The notes beneath the pieces were generated by a model, which ran no database searches, was not told where the DNA came from, and worked only from the letters and a program-made list of their open reading frames with translations. Shown here in pieces: positions 45,053 through 53,617 of a stretch of DNA of 64,000 nucleotides. The stretch comes from Mesorhizobium sophorae (GTDB taxonomy: Bacteria > Pseudomonadota > Alphaproteobacteria > Rhizobiales > Rhizobiaceae), in NCBI RefSeq assembly GCF_002270415.1, contig NZ_NNRI01000019.1, positions 62,001-126,000 on the forward strand, given 5' to 3'. The translations under genes and the position numbers were made by a program. Position 1 is the first letter of the stretch; each line of letters begins with the position of its first letter.

Positions 45053-45729
45053 ATCAGACCTCCCATGATGTAAATCCACAGTCGCCAAGTGCGAAGATCG
45101 CTGGTCCGGAAAACTTCGGTAGACGGAGGAGAAACTCGAATACCGCTCGCGATTGAGGTTGGAGCCTTGCAATCGACCCTGACCGCCTGTGGTTGCACGA
45201 AATCTTGCAGGAGTAGTTTCGGTGTGGGCGTTGCCATATCGATCTCCTGCGGAAACAGCGCAGGCAATGCGCCAGGTCGCAGATCTTGCCAGTCGCAAAT
45301 ATTCTCAGCTTTCGCCGGAAGTTGGATGAGGACCTTCTCCACCATCCTGAGGGGCGCATACAAATCGGTCCGGACACTGGAGCCGGCCATTTGCTCGTCG
45401 ACCCTCATTATGAAGCGCTGAGTTTGCAGGCAGGCAAGCAAGACAAATGCGGCGCACACGGCCAAAATGACCGCCCCGGATAGGATCAGCCCCCACGGTG
45501 GCGATGGTTTGGTTGCCTCGCCATAGGTGATCTTTCTAGGGGCGGGCTTCGACCGGGCCGCAAAATACTCTGCCACCTCCCACAGAATTAGAGAGGCTGC
45601 CACCCCTGTCACCAGTAGGCGCCAGAAGAGGAGCGCGTTGGTAAAACTTTCAAACGTTCCAATCAGCGCCACTAGAGAGGCCAAAATACCTCCCCACAGC
45701 GCCAAATTCTTTTGGATCAACTCCCCCAT
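45007..45729 (-). CDS. Membrane protein of unknown function
   Basis: 240 residues with four likely membrane segments: about 10-28, 33-52, 78-102 and a C-terminal one (WRLWIYIMGGLIWLSAVGRM). A periplasmic or cytoplasmic loop of 100 residues separates the third from the fourth. Not recognised. It forms a two-gene unit with the overlapping downstream gene, in which the soluble beta-domain of one and the membrane domain of the other may pair. Confidence 0.6.
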   Translation of the reverse strand: MGELIQKNLALWGGILASLVALIGTFESFTNALLFWRLLVTGVAASLILWEVAEYFAARSKPAPRKITYGEATKPSPPWGLILSGAVILAVCAAFVLLACLQTQRFIMRVDEQMAGSSVRTDLYAPLRMVEKVLIQLPAKAENICDWQDLRPGALPALFPQEIDMATPTPKLLLQDFVQPQAVRVDCKAPTSIASGIRVSPPSTEVFRTSDLRTWRLWIYIMGGLIWLSAVGRMCWLYFR

Positions 45730-45810
45730 GACGCAACGTTATCCCAACCTAGTACCGGCAACAACAACAAGAATCGGATTTCCTCGCTTGCCTGATTGCC
45801 GAGCAGCACC

Positions 45811-45902
45811 TTCGTGATGGCCTTCACCGGCCCGAGCAGGACCGATCCGTCCGGCATGCGGGCGTCGACCGGAATGGCCCGGCGGTTGGCCGTCGCCACC
45901 AT
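45811..45902 (-). pseudogene. Displaced 3' fragment of an L,D-transpeptidase gene (92-bp direct repeat, left copy)
   Basis: Matches 49,443-49,534, the end of the L,D-transpeptidase gene, at 85 of 92 bases in the same orientation. On the minus strand it encodes MVATANRRAIPVDARMPDGS then VLLGPVKAIT, against the intact protein's last 30 residues. The homology stops sharply on both sides. No other part of the gene is present here. Confidence 0.85.
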
Positions 45903-46184
45903 CTACGGCCCGGAGTGGCCCGATCAGATGATGCGAGCCATCGTCAATGACGGCGCACGTGCGGCGCTGGAGCGGGAGGCCGAAGCCACCAGGGATGCGG
46001 AGGCCAGTTCATCGGCCCTACCATCCTCAACGGCCAGACAATCCCGGAGCAAGCATGCGTGACGGCCGGACAAAGCGCCGGCAACATCGACGAAGTTCGG
46101 CCGGCGGGCGAGGCAGTCCGGCGCATGACGGCCGAGGCAAAGTCAATGCTCCGCCATCTGACCAGCATGGCGGAGGCCGCCTAG
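45901..46184 (+). pseudogene. Frameshifted 3' remnant, possibly nitronate monooxygenase
   Basis: The plus strand reads YGPEWPDQMMRAIVNDGARA, then LEREAEATRDAEA in one frame. Near 45,998 it continues in another frame as GGQFIGPTILNGQTIPEQAC, VTAGQSAGNIDEVRPAGEAV and ends AEAKSMLRHLTSMAEAA at a TAG (46,182-46,184). The AGQSAGNIDEVRPAGE segment resembles the C-terminus of 2-nitropropane dioxygenase-type enzymes. There is no start and at least one frameshift. It begins exactly where the transposed L,D-transpeptidase fragment ends. Confidence 0.4.
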
Positions 46185-46249
46185 CGCGCGGCCTTCACCG
46201 ATCTCTTGCAAAGATCATCCCGGCAGTGTGAGCGCCCTTGGCTGAGCGA

Positions 46250-47794
46250 TCAGCTACGTCGTGCAAACGCGCCGATGCTGTTAAGCAGCGGCTGTTGGTC
46301 CCCGACCCAGAACCAGTGATCATTGCCGGCAACCTCAATGAACTTCGCGCCTGGGATGTTGGCCGCGAGGAAGCGCCCGGCTTCGATGCGAACGGCGCGG
46401 TCGCCGGAGCGGTGCAGAACCATCGTCCTTGCCGAAACCTTTGCAAGGAAATGACGGACATCGGTATCACGCAGCGCTTCCAGGAGGCCCGCGACCGCGC
46501 CGGGACTGGAGGCTGCCCTGAGCAACCCAGCCCACCAGGCCTGCGCCTGGCGGTCTGCGGCCAGGCTGGGGGCGAAAGTTTCGATTTCCGCCGGGCCACC
46601 CCAACTGGCGAGCAGTCGTGGCTTCCACAGATCGTATTGCGCGACGGTCAGGGCAAAAGGATAGTCGGGTGCGCGGCTGCCTTTCGCAAGGGAACCCCAC
46701 AGAACAAGACCGATCAGGCGATCGGGGTGGTTTACGGCAAAACGGACACAACCCGGCCCACCTTCTGACGCGCCGATGAGCAAGGCCCTACGGCTACTGG
46801 CCGCGTTCATGACCGCCAGAATATCCTGCGCCGTCGCTTCGACAGTCGGGCGGGCACCGACACGGTCGGAAAGTCCCATGCCTCGCCGGTCGAAAAGGAT
46901 CAGGCGGCCGAGACGCGAAACCGCGGTGATCCAGGCGCGGCAGCTTCTGTCTTCCCAGATCCGCTCGACATGCGAAATGAAGCCCGGAACAAGCACGATA
47001 TCCATCGGACCGCTGCCAACGATCTGATAGGCGATATGGATGCCGTCCACCTCGACATAGCGCGTTCTGGGCACGTCCGGGGCGGCATCGTGAGATGGCT
47101 CACGCAGCAGGGCAAGCGTGGCTGGGTCCGGCGCTATGCCGAGTTCTTCCCGCAGCAACCGAACACAGGTGTCCCTTTGGCGCTCGGCTGCCGCCCTGTC
47201 CCCGGCCGCCAGGTGGGCACGGATCAGGTGACGGTGCGCACTTTCACTCAAAGGGTCCAGTCCCGTCAGGCGCGTCGCATGCACGACCGCGCTGCGAGGC
47301 TCACCGGCGGCGATCTTCGCTTCGATGAGCCGCTCCAGCGCCTGCACGAGCCGGCTGCGCAGGGCCTCGCGCCTGAAGAAGACCCATTCCTCGAATTCCG
47401 GACAATCAGGGACGGAGAAGCCGGCGAGATAGTCGCCCTTAAGCATGTCGGCTGCCTCGTCGAGAGGACCGACATTGCAGGCATGCTCGAAGACCTTGGA
47501 GTCGACCTCAACGGACAGCGCCGGGTGCAGGCTTAGGGATGTTCCGCTGGTAGCGATAACCTCGCTGCCGAACGCGATGCGGATTTTATACAGCGTGCGC
47601 CGAAGGCGTGCGCGTGCGGCTTCCTCGTCGGTTTCGGGCCATAGAAGCGTGGCTGCGACCTCACGCGCCACAGGCCCGGCGGACTCGGCGAGGTAGACGA
47701 GAAGCGCTGTCGCCTTGCGCAAGGCAAGTTCCACCCGCCGCCCGTTCAGACGGAACTCAGGAAAACCCAGAAGTCGGAACTCCAATCGCTCCAT
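46250..47794 (-). CDS. BTAD-type transcriptional activator fused to an alpha/beta hydrolase
   Basis: 514 residues from the ATG at 47,794. Residues 1-95 are a winged-helix DNA-binding domain (EFRLLGFPEFRLNGRRVELA, KATALLVYLAESAG, RLRRTLYKIRIAFGSEVI), and 96-225 the helical bacterial transcriptional activator domain (YLAGFSVPDCPEFEEWVFFR, LDPLSESAHRHLIRAHLAAG). Residues 245-514 are a complete alpha/beta hydrolase with Ser 343 in GASEGG, an Asp in HRSGDRAV and His in VAGNDHWFWVG. The hydrolase part may sense or convert the inducing ligand. It is divergent from a free-standing alpha/beta hydrolase gene that it may control. Confidence 0.87.
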   Translation of the reverse strand: MERLEFRLLGFPEFRLNGRRVELALRKATALLVYLAESAGPVAREVAATLLWPETDEEAARARLRRTLYKIRIAFGSEVIATSGTSLSLHPALSVEVDSKVFEHACNVGPLDEAADMLKGDYLAGFSVPDCPEFEEWVFFRREALRSRLVQALERLIEAKIAAGEPRSAVVHATRLTGLDPLSESAHRHLIRAHLAAGDRAAAERQRDTCVRLLREELGIAPDPATLALLREPSHDAAPDVPRTRYVEVDGIHIAYQIVGSGPMDIVLVPGFISHVERIWEDRSCRAWITAVSRLGRLILFDRRGMGLSDRVGARPTVEATAQDILAVMNAASSRRALLIGASEGGPGCVRFAVNHPDRLIGLVLWGSLAKGSRAPDYPFALTVAQYDLWKPRLLASWGGPAEIETFAPSLAADRQAQAWWAGLLRAASSPGAVAGLLEALRDTDVRHFLAKVSARTMVLHRSGDRAVRIEAGRFLAANIPGAKFIEVAGNDHWFWVGDQQPLLNSIGAFARRS

Positions 47795-47902
47795 CGATCC
47801 GTATGCGGCCGCGCGGGGACGTTGAGGGGACGCCGGCCTTCTATCCACCCCAGGAGGTCGGGCCGATTGGGCCCAATCAGGAGACTTCCCTTGGAGCGAG
47901 AA

Positions 47903-48709
47903 ATGTTACCGGTCAATACTCTCACCTGTCATCGCACGTCCGAGGCTGTTGCCAGGGACGGCATCTCCATCGCCTACCAGGATCTGGGTCGCGGCGAGCC
48001 GCTCGTACTGCTGCATGGCGTGACGGAAAACAGCGAGTCCTGGTACGAGGCGGGTTACGTCGACCAGCTGCTGCGGCGCGGGCGCCGGCTGATCCTCATC
48101 GATTGCCGCGGCCATGGCCGGAGCGGAAAGCCTCACAACCCGATTGCCTATTCCGGGCTCAGGCGGGCAGCAGATGTCGTTGCCGTGCTCGACAGTGCCG
48201 GCGTCCAGCATGCTGCACTGATGGGACATTCAATGGGCGGCGTGGTCGCGCTGGCCGTGGCTCTCTACCACCCGGACCGCGTCAGCGCGCTGATCGTCAA
48301 TGGCGCGCATCCGTACGCGGAGGATCTCACCTCCCTCCGAGCTGCGCTCAAGAATGACTTCGAGACCTGGCTCGCCTCCTTGACGCAACTGGCCCCCGAC
48401 CTTTCGCAGGCCGCAAGCCGGCGGATCAGGGCCAACGATCTCACCGCTGTTCGAGCAAGCCTTGCCAGGGACAGGCTGGATTTCTCGGCGGCCTTCGCGG
48501 GGCTGGGGATACCGGTGTTGACAATCAGCGGCACGCTCGATCCCCGTTGCGAGCCCGTCCGGAATTTCGCGGAACTGGCGGGCGGCGAGTTTCTGCCGCT
48601 CGCGGGCAAGAACCATGTCACCGCCTTCCTCGATGTCGACACCGTGACGCCGGTGGTCGACGCTTTTCTGGACCGTGTCGGTGCTCAGAGCACAAGGCAA
48701 GGAGACTAA
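47903..48709 (+). CDS. Alpha/beta hydrolase
   Basis: 268 residues from the ATG at 47,903 (TTGGAGCGAGA upstream). LVLLHGVTENSESWYEAGYV carries the oxyanion region, the nucleophile elbow is GHSMGG, an Asp in ISGTLDPRCEP, and the catalytic His in AGKNHVTAFLDV. It resembles small esterases/lactonases. Four bases separate it from the methyltransferase gene, so they are one operon, and the divergent BTAD-hydrolase regulator is 108 bases upstream. Confidence 0.88.
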   Translation: MLPVNTLTCHRTSEAVARDGISIAYQDLGRGEPLVLLHGVTENSESWYEAGYVDQLLRRGRRLILIDCRGHGRSGKPHNPIAYSGLRRAADVVAVLDSAGVQHAALMGHSMGGVVALAVALYHPDRVSALIVNGAHPYAEDLTSLRAALKNDFETWLASLTQLAPDLSQAASRRIRANDLTAVRASLARDRLDFSAAFAGLGIPVLTISGTLDPRCEPVRNFAELAGGEFLPLAGKNHVTAFLDVDTVTPVVDAFLDRVGAQSTRQGD

Positions 48710-48712
48710 GTC

Positions 48713-49354
48713 ATGTGCCAAACCTGTCTCTCCTGGTATGCACGCTGTATTGCTCCCTACGTCGTCCACGCCGGCTGTTCGGCCAACACATTCGCACACA
48801 TGCGAAGGCGAATGATCCCGCGGGCAGAGGGCATAGTCGTCGAAGTCGGCTTCGGGTCCGGGCTGAACCTTCCCTATTACGACGCTGCCAGGGTCGAGCG
48901 GCTGATCGGCGTCGATCCCGACGGCACGATGCTCGGCCTGGCCGCACCGAAGAGCCGCTCCTTGCCGTTCGATGTCGAATGCCTCCGGGCCAGCGGCGAA
49001 AGTCTGCCGCTGGCCGATGCCTTCGCCGACACGGTTGTCGTCACCTATGCCTTCTGTACCATTCCGGACCCTGAGATGGCGCTGACCGAAATCCGACGCA
49101 TCCTGAAGCCGACGGGCCGGCTGATCTTCATAGAGCATGGCCAGGCCGAGGAGCCGCGTTGCCGCAGATGGCAGGAGCGCCTGAACAGGCTGTGGGGGCG
49201 GATCGCCGGCGGCTGCCACCTCAATCGCGATCCGTTGCTCTTGATCCGCAGGGCGGGCTTCAGTCTCGTTGAAGAGGAGCGCGGGCGGTTCTCGCTGCCC
49301 TTCTGGCAATTGGGAAGCCACTACGCCGGCGTCGCGGCACCCCCGACAGGTTGA
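48713..49354 (+). CDS. Class I SAM-dependent methyltransferase
   Basis: 213 residues; AAGGAGAC precedes the ATG. The SAM-binding motif I is VVEVGFGSGLNLPYY with the acidic end of strand 2 in LIGVDPDGTML. Later blocks (SLPLADAFADTVVVTYAFCT, EIRRILKPTGRLIFIEHGQ) match UbiE/Methyltransf_11 enzymes; GSGLNLPYY is typical of the group close to phospholipid or small-molecule methyltransferases. A Cys-rich start (MCQTCLSWYARCIAP) is notable. It is second in an operon with the alpha/beta hydrolase. Confidence 0.87.
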   Translation: MCQTCLSWYARCIAPYVVHAGCSANTFAHMRRRMIPRAEGIVVEVGFGSGLNLPYYDAARVERLIGVDPDGTMLGLAAPKSRSLPFDVECLRASGESLPLADAFADTVVVTYAFCTIPDPEMALTEIRRILKPTGRLIFIEHGQAEEPRCRRWQERLNRLWGRIAGGCHLNRDPLLLIRRAGFSLVEEERGRFSLPFWQLGSHYAGVAAPPTG

Positions 49355-49429
49355 CGGCCTTCGTCAAAACCTGCACGTCCGAAAATGCGCACTGTGCTCG
49401 CATGGCCCTTCCGCCACGCACCCCGCGGC

Positions 49430-50257
49430 TCAGAAAATCGAATTCGTGATGGCCTTCACTGGCCCGAGCAGGACCGATCCGTCCGGCACGCCGGCGTCGA
49501 TCGGAATAGCCCGGCGATTGGCCGTTGCCACCATTGGCTGGCTGACATCGCTGGTCACGATCACCGGTGTCTTCGAAGGCACGCGGTCGTAGAGATCGAT
49601 GATGTCCTGGTTCATCAGGCGCACGCAGCCTGACGAGACCGACTTGCCGATTGACTTCCATTCGGGCGAGCCGTGCAGGCGGTACAGCGTGTCGACGTCG
49701 CCCTGGAAGAGGTAGAGGGCGCGCGCCCCGAGCGGATTCTTCAGCCCGCCCGGCATGCCACCATTTTCGGCGCTGTATGGCTTCAGTTCCGGCTGCCGGG
49801 CGACCATTTCATCCGGCGGCGTCCATTTCGGCCATTTCTGCTTCCACTGGACGACGGCGTCGCCGGACCATTCGAAGCCGGCGCGGCCAAGGCCAACGCC
49901 GTAGCGGATCGCCTGGCCGCCCTGGCGCACGAGATAGAGATGGTGCCCGGTTGTGTCGACGATGATGGTGCCGGGCTTCTGTCCCGTCGGGTCGGGGACG
50001 ATCTGGCGCAGGAACTGCGGATCGATCCTCTCGAACGGTATTGGCGGAAGGTCGAAGCCGCCGTCGCTGACGGCCGCGTACATGGTCGCATAGTCGGGCA
50101 GCGGCGGCTCGACATAGGTTGGCGGCGGTGGCGGCTCGACCGGTTCCGGCCCGGTGGTGGCGCATGCGGAAACCGCGATCGAAGCGGCGCCCAATGCAGC
50201 GGCGTTGAGAAAGCCGCGACGGCTCAGGCGAAAGGATTCGATTTCGGCTATGGACAT
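49430..50257 (-). CDS. L,D-transpeptidase (YkuD domain), Tat/lipoprotein signal
   Basis: 275 residues. The N-terminus combines a twin-arginine motif (FRLSRRGFLNAAALGAASIA) with a lipobox VSAC (Cys 32), so it is exported and possibly lipidated. A Pro-rich linker follows. The YkuD domain spans about 95-245 with GTIIVDTTGHHLYLV, NPLGARALYLF, His 195 in RLHGSPEWKSIG and the active-site Cys 211 in SVSSGCVRLMN (Ser where His is more usual). It cross-links peptidoglycan peptides or anchors proteins to them. Its last 92 bases are repeated at 45,811-45,902. Confidence 0.92.
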   Translation of the reverse strand: MSIAEIESFRLSRRGFLNAAALGAASIAVSACATTGPEPVEPPPPPTYVEPPLPDYATMYAAVSDGGFDLPPIPFERIDPQFLRQIVPDPTGQKPGTIIVDTTGHHLYLVRQGGQAIRYGVGLGRAGFEWSGDAVVQWKQKWPKWTPPDEMVARQPELKPYSAENGGMPGGLKNPLGARALYLFQGDVDTLYRLHGSPEWKSIGKSVSSGCVRLMNQDIIDLYDRVPSKTPVIVTSDVSQPMVATANRRAIPIDAGVPDGSVLLGPVKAITNSIF

Positions 50258-50430
50258 GGTTGCCTTCTTTAGGTGTCAAATCGCAACAAAGGTTGAAACG
50301 CCGACTGCTGCGTGGGTGTCTGACAACACCCGGCGCGATAGGCGGTTCCGATTCTGGCCCGAACGTGGACAAACAAAGGCGAAGCTGTGACTGCGCTGCC
50401 ACTGTGGCGTCAGAGACACAGCTTTGCAAC

Positions 50431-51093
50431 CTAGCTGCCGGGCACCAATGCTTCGAGCGATGGCAGGATCAGGGCCGGTGGAAAGTCCCGGTACTCTTCC
50501 GGCTGGTTGGAACGGTTTATCCAGACCGTGCGGAAGCCGAATTTGGTCGCACCGGCGATGTCCCAGCGATTGGAGGACTGGAAGGAAACCGCGTTGGGAT
50601 AGAGGCGCCAGCCGGTAGTGACCATGTCGTAGACCGCCGGATCGGTCTTGAAGCGCCTGACCGTATCGACCGAATAGATGTCGTCCAGAACCTGATCGAG
50701 CGCGGCGGACTTGACCGCCGCCTGCAGCATTTCTGGCGAGCCATTGGACAGGATCGCCAGTTTGGCTCCCGAAGCCTTGAGCGCCTTGAGCACGGCCGGC
50801 ACTTCCGGATAGCAATCCAGCCGCCAGTAGGCGTCCAGCAGTTTGGCCTTGAGGCCAGGATCGGCCGAGGGAACCTTGCGCAAGGCGAAATCGAGCGCCT
50901 GTTCCGTCAGTTGCCAGAAATCGGCATAGGCGCCCATCAGTGTGCGCACCCAGGAGTATTCGAGCTGTTTGGCGCGCCAGATTTCGGACAACAATTGGCC
51001 GTCCGGCCCAATCTGGTCGGCATGACGCCGCACGGCGGCATGGACGTCGAACAGCGTGCCGTAGGCGTCGAAGACATAGGCGGCGTATTGCAT
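50431..51093 (-). CDS. (S)-2-haloacid dehalogenase, HAD type II
   Basis: 220 residues from the ATG at 51,093; the frame runs 12 codons further. The HAD nucleophile is in VFDAYGTLFDVHAA, motif II is LAILSNGSPEML, the Lys is in RRFKTDPAVYD and motif IV SSNRWDIAGATKFG. The SSNRWD and GWRLYP-type signature identifies the type II haloacid dehalogenases, which replace halide by hydroxyl on 2-haloacids; many rhizobial copies have unknown natural substrates. It is divergent from the aminotransferase gene. Confidence 0.9.
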   Translation of the reverse strand: MQYAAYVFDAYGTLFDVHAAVRRHADQIGPDGQLLSEIWRAKQLEYSWVRTLMGAYADFWQLTEQALDFALRKVPSADPGLKAKLLDAYWRLDCYPEVPAVLKALKASGAKLAILSNGSPEMLQAAVKSAALDQVLDDIYSVDTVRRFKTDPAVYDMVTTGWRLYPNAVSFQSSNRWDIAGATKFGFRTVWINRSNQPEEYRDFPPALILPSLEALVPGS

Positions 51094-51249
51094 GGCAACA
51101 GTTTTGAGGCGAGGCGCGAGAAGGTGCAAGCTTTGATTGCATCGCGCGCGCCGCTGGCCTCAACAAAACTCCGCAATGCCGGTTGACGGCGCCCGCCAAA
51201 GCATCTTCCATTGGCCGTCACACGAGATCGATCGGGACGGGACAACGCG

Positions 51250-52128
51250 ATGACACTGGCGGCTGAGGCACTATCTGCGACATGGACTTTCGTCGATGGT
51301 GATTGGCACGAGGGCAATGTCGCCATTCTGGGGCCGCGCAGCCACGCCATGTGGCTTGGCACCAGCGTGTTCGACGGCGGCCGCTGGTTCGAAGGTGTTG
51401 CCCCCGACCTCGACCGCCATGCCGCCAGGGTGAATTCCTCGGCGATTGCGCTCGGCCTCAAGCCGTCGATGACCGCCGACAAGATCGTCGGGCTTACCTG
51501 GGACGGGTTGAAGAAGTTCGATGGCAAGACAGCCGTCTACATCAGGCCGATGTACTGGGCCGAGCATGGCGGTTATATGGGCGTTCCGGCCGATCCCGCC
51601 TCGACCCGTTTTTGCCTTTGCCTTTATGAGTCGCCGATGATCCCGCCGACGGGCTTTTCGGTTACCGTATCGCCGTTCCGGCGCCCGACCATCGAAACCA
51701 TGCCGACCAATGCCAAGGCCGGCTGCCTTTATCCCAACAACGGCCGTGCCATTCTCGAAGCCAAGATGCGCGGGTTCGACAACGCGCTGGTGCTCGACAT
51801 GCTGGGCAACGTCGCCGAGACCGGAACCTCGAACATCTTCCTGGTCAAGGATGGCCATGTCCTGACGCCGGCCCCGAACGGCACCTTCCTGTCCGGCATC
51901 ACCCGCTCCCGCACCATGACGCTGCTCGGCGAGTATGGCTTCAAGACCACCGAAAAGACCCTGTCGATACGGGATTTCCTGGAAGCGGACGAAATCTTTT
52001 CGACCGGAAACCATTCCAAGGTGGTGCCGATCACGCGCATCGAGGAGCGCAACCTGCAACCCGGACCGGTGGCCAAGAAGGCGCGCGAACTCTATTGGGA
52101 TTGGGCGCATTCGACGTCGGCTGGCTGA
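51250..52128 (+). CDS. ilvE: Branched-chain amino acid aminotransferase
   Basis: 292 residues from the ATG at 51,250. A PLP fold type IV enzyme: the Schiff-base Lys is in TNAKAGCLYPNNGRA, with AETGTSNIFLVKDG and FLSGITRSRTM as the phosphate-binding parts. It exchanges amino groups between leucine, isoleucine or valine and 2-oxoglutarate. The absence of biosynthesis neighbours and the variant family sequence leave a D-amino-acid or other class IV substrate possible. A hairpin at 52,169 follows. Confidence 0.82.
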   Translation: MTLAAEALSATWTFVDGDWHEGNVAILGPRSHAMWLGTSVFDGGRWFEGVAPDLDRHAARVNSSAIALGLKPSMTADKIVGLTWDGLKKFDGKTAVYIRPMYWAEHGGYMGVPADPASTRFCLCLYESPMIPPTGFSVTVSPFRRPTIETMPTNAKAGCLYPNNGRAILEAKMRGFDNALVLDMLGNVAETGTSNIFLVKDGHVLTPAPNGTFLSGITRSRTMTLLGEYGFKTTEKTLSIRDFLEADEIFSTGNHSKVVPITRIEERNLQPGPVAKKARELYWDWAHSTSAG

Positions 52129-52168
52129 CGCGTCCGGCCTGGCTTTTTGTCGCTGCGCGGTTCGTCGT

Positions 52169-52193
52169 CGGAAAACCGTGTGACAGTTTTCCG
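52169..52193. repeat. Short hairpin downstream of the aminotransferase gene
   Basis: CGGAAAAC (52,169-52,176) pairs with GTTTTCCG (52,186-52,193). The CGTCGGAAAACC...TTTTCCGC pattern is common between genes in rhizobia and may be a small mosaic element or a terminator for the aminotransferase gene. Confidence 0.5.
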
Positions 52194-52303
52194 CTACCCG
52201 CCTAGAAAGGGAACCGGCGCTTCATTCCGGAGTTGTCCGAGCTCAATCCAGACCTATCTTAGTCCGGTATCGACACCGGATTTTCCACGAGGGAGTACTA
52301 CCC

Positions 52304-52900
52304 ATGGCTTTTGAATTGCCCGCTTTGCCTTACGACTATGAGGCCTTGCAGCCTTACATGTCGAAAGAGACGCTGGAATATCACCACGACAAGCACCACA
52401 AGGCCTATGTCGACAACGGCAACAAGCTGGCCGCGGAAGCCGGAATGGGCGATCTGTCGGTCGAAGAGGTGGTCAAGCAGTCGTTCGGCAAGAATGCCGG
52501 CCTCTTCAACAATGCCGCCCAGCACTACAACCACATCCATTTCTGGAAATGGATGAAGAAAGGCGGCGGCGGCAACAAATTGCCCGGCGCCCTGCAGAAG
52601 GCAGTCGACAGCGATCTTGGCGGCTACGACAAGTTCAAGGCCGATTTCATCGCCGCCGGCACGACGCAGTTCGGTTCCGGCTGGGCCTGGGTTTCAGTCA
52701 AGGACGGCAAGCTGGCGATCTCCAAGACGCCGAATGGCGAAAACCCGCTCGTCCATGGCGCGTCGCCGATCCTCGGCGTCGATGTTTGGGAGCATTCCTA
52801 TTACATCGACTATCGCAACGCCCGGCCGAAATATCTCGAGGCGTTCGTCGACAGCCTGATCAACTGGGATCACGTGCTTGAGCTCTACGAAAAGGCCTGA
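52304..52900 (+). CDS. sodB: Iron/manganese superoxide dismutase
   Basis: 198 residues; GAGGGAGTA precedes the ATG. It converts superoxide to oxygen and hydrogen peroxide. N-terminal LPYDYEALQPYMSKETLEYHH and KHHKAYVDN, the second ligand helix NNAAQHYNHIHFWKWM, and the C-terminal ligand motif DVWEHSYYIDYRNARPKY are all present, so the four metal ligands (three His, one Asp) are intact. The metal cannot be told safely; alphaproteobacterial enzymes of this type are usually Fe or cambialistic. Cytoplasmic. Confidence 0.95.
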   Translation: MAFELPALPYDYEALQPYMSKETLEYHHDKHHKAYVDNGNKLAAEAGMGDLSVEEVVKQSFGKNAGLFNNAAQHYNHIHFWKWMKKGGGGNKLPGALQKAVDSDLGGYDKFKADFIAAGTTQFGSGWAWVSVKDGKLAISKTPNGENPLVHGASPILGVDVWEHSYYIDYRNARPKYLEAFVDSLINWDHVLELYEKA

Positions 52901-53023
52901 TGCATGTCGCCCAAACGTGCGCAGCGGTTTTGGGACCACGATTTGTACGAGAGCAAGGACTCAAGCCGCGTCGTTTGGGTCCGTTTGGGCGCGACGCGTT
53001 TGATGACCTGATCGATCTCCAGC

Positions 53024-53054
53024 AAAGCCCCGGCACTCCCGGGGCTTTTCTTTT
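53024..53054 (+). terminator. Rho-independent terminator after sodB
   Basis: AAAGCCCCGG (53,024-53,033) and CCGGGGCTTT (53,039-53,048) form a 10-bp stem with a 5-base loop, followed by TCTTTT. It lies 124 bases after the sodB stop. Confidence 0.85.
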
Positions 53055-53170
53055 GCTGTGGCGCAGCAAATTCATCCGAGGCGAAGGGAATATTCCCTTC
53101 GTGGCATCCGTTAACGTCCTGTCCCGAAATGCCCTCATCCCCAAAATACCTTCATCATGGAGCCAATTGA

Positions 53171-53608
53171 ATGAGAAAGCTTGTCATCGCCATCTCAATG
53201 CTCGCCCTCGCGGCGTCGGCGGCCTTTGCCGACCCGATCCTCGATCGGCAGGCTCTGATGAAGGAGCGTGGAAAGATCGTCGGCGGCATTTCCAAGGTGG
53301 TAAAGGGCGAGGAACCTTTTGATGCCGCGGCTGTGCTGACGGCCCTGCAGGCACTGCAGGCGAATGCCGAGAAGGTCGATGTCGACGCGTTGTTCCCGGC
53401 CGGCAGCGACACGGGCGACACCACGGCTGCGCCGAAGATCTGGGAAGACATGCCCGGCTTCAAGGCGGCCAACGACAAATTCATCGCCGACGTCAAGGCA
53501 GCGACCGCTGCCGCTCCCGCAGACGTCGATACGTTGAAGGCGCAATTTGACACCATCGCGTCCAACTGCGGCACCTGCCACCAGACCTATCGAGTGAAAA
53601 AGGGCTGA
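53171..53608 (+). CDS. Cytochrome c' (class II)
   Basis: 145 residues with a signal peptide (1-20, LAASAAFA). Four-helix cytochrome c' of the c-556 type: a single C-terminal haem site CGTCH (SNCGTCHQTYRVKKG), with KIWEDMPGFKAANDKF in helix III. The N-terminal Met for a sixth ligand is not obvious. Periplasmic electron carrier or gas-binding protein. It is 10 bases upstream of a dihaem cytochrome c gene and probably cotranscribed, so it may donate to or take electrons from that protein. Confidence 0.92.
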   Translation: MRKLVIAISMLALAASAAFADPILDRQALMKERGKIVGGISKVVKGEEPFDAAAVLTALQALQANAEKVDVDALFPAGSDTGDTTAAPKIWEDMPGFKAANDKFIADVKAATAAAPADVDTLKAQFDTIASNCGTCHQTYRVKKG

Positions 53609-53617
53609 TGGCGGGCG

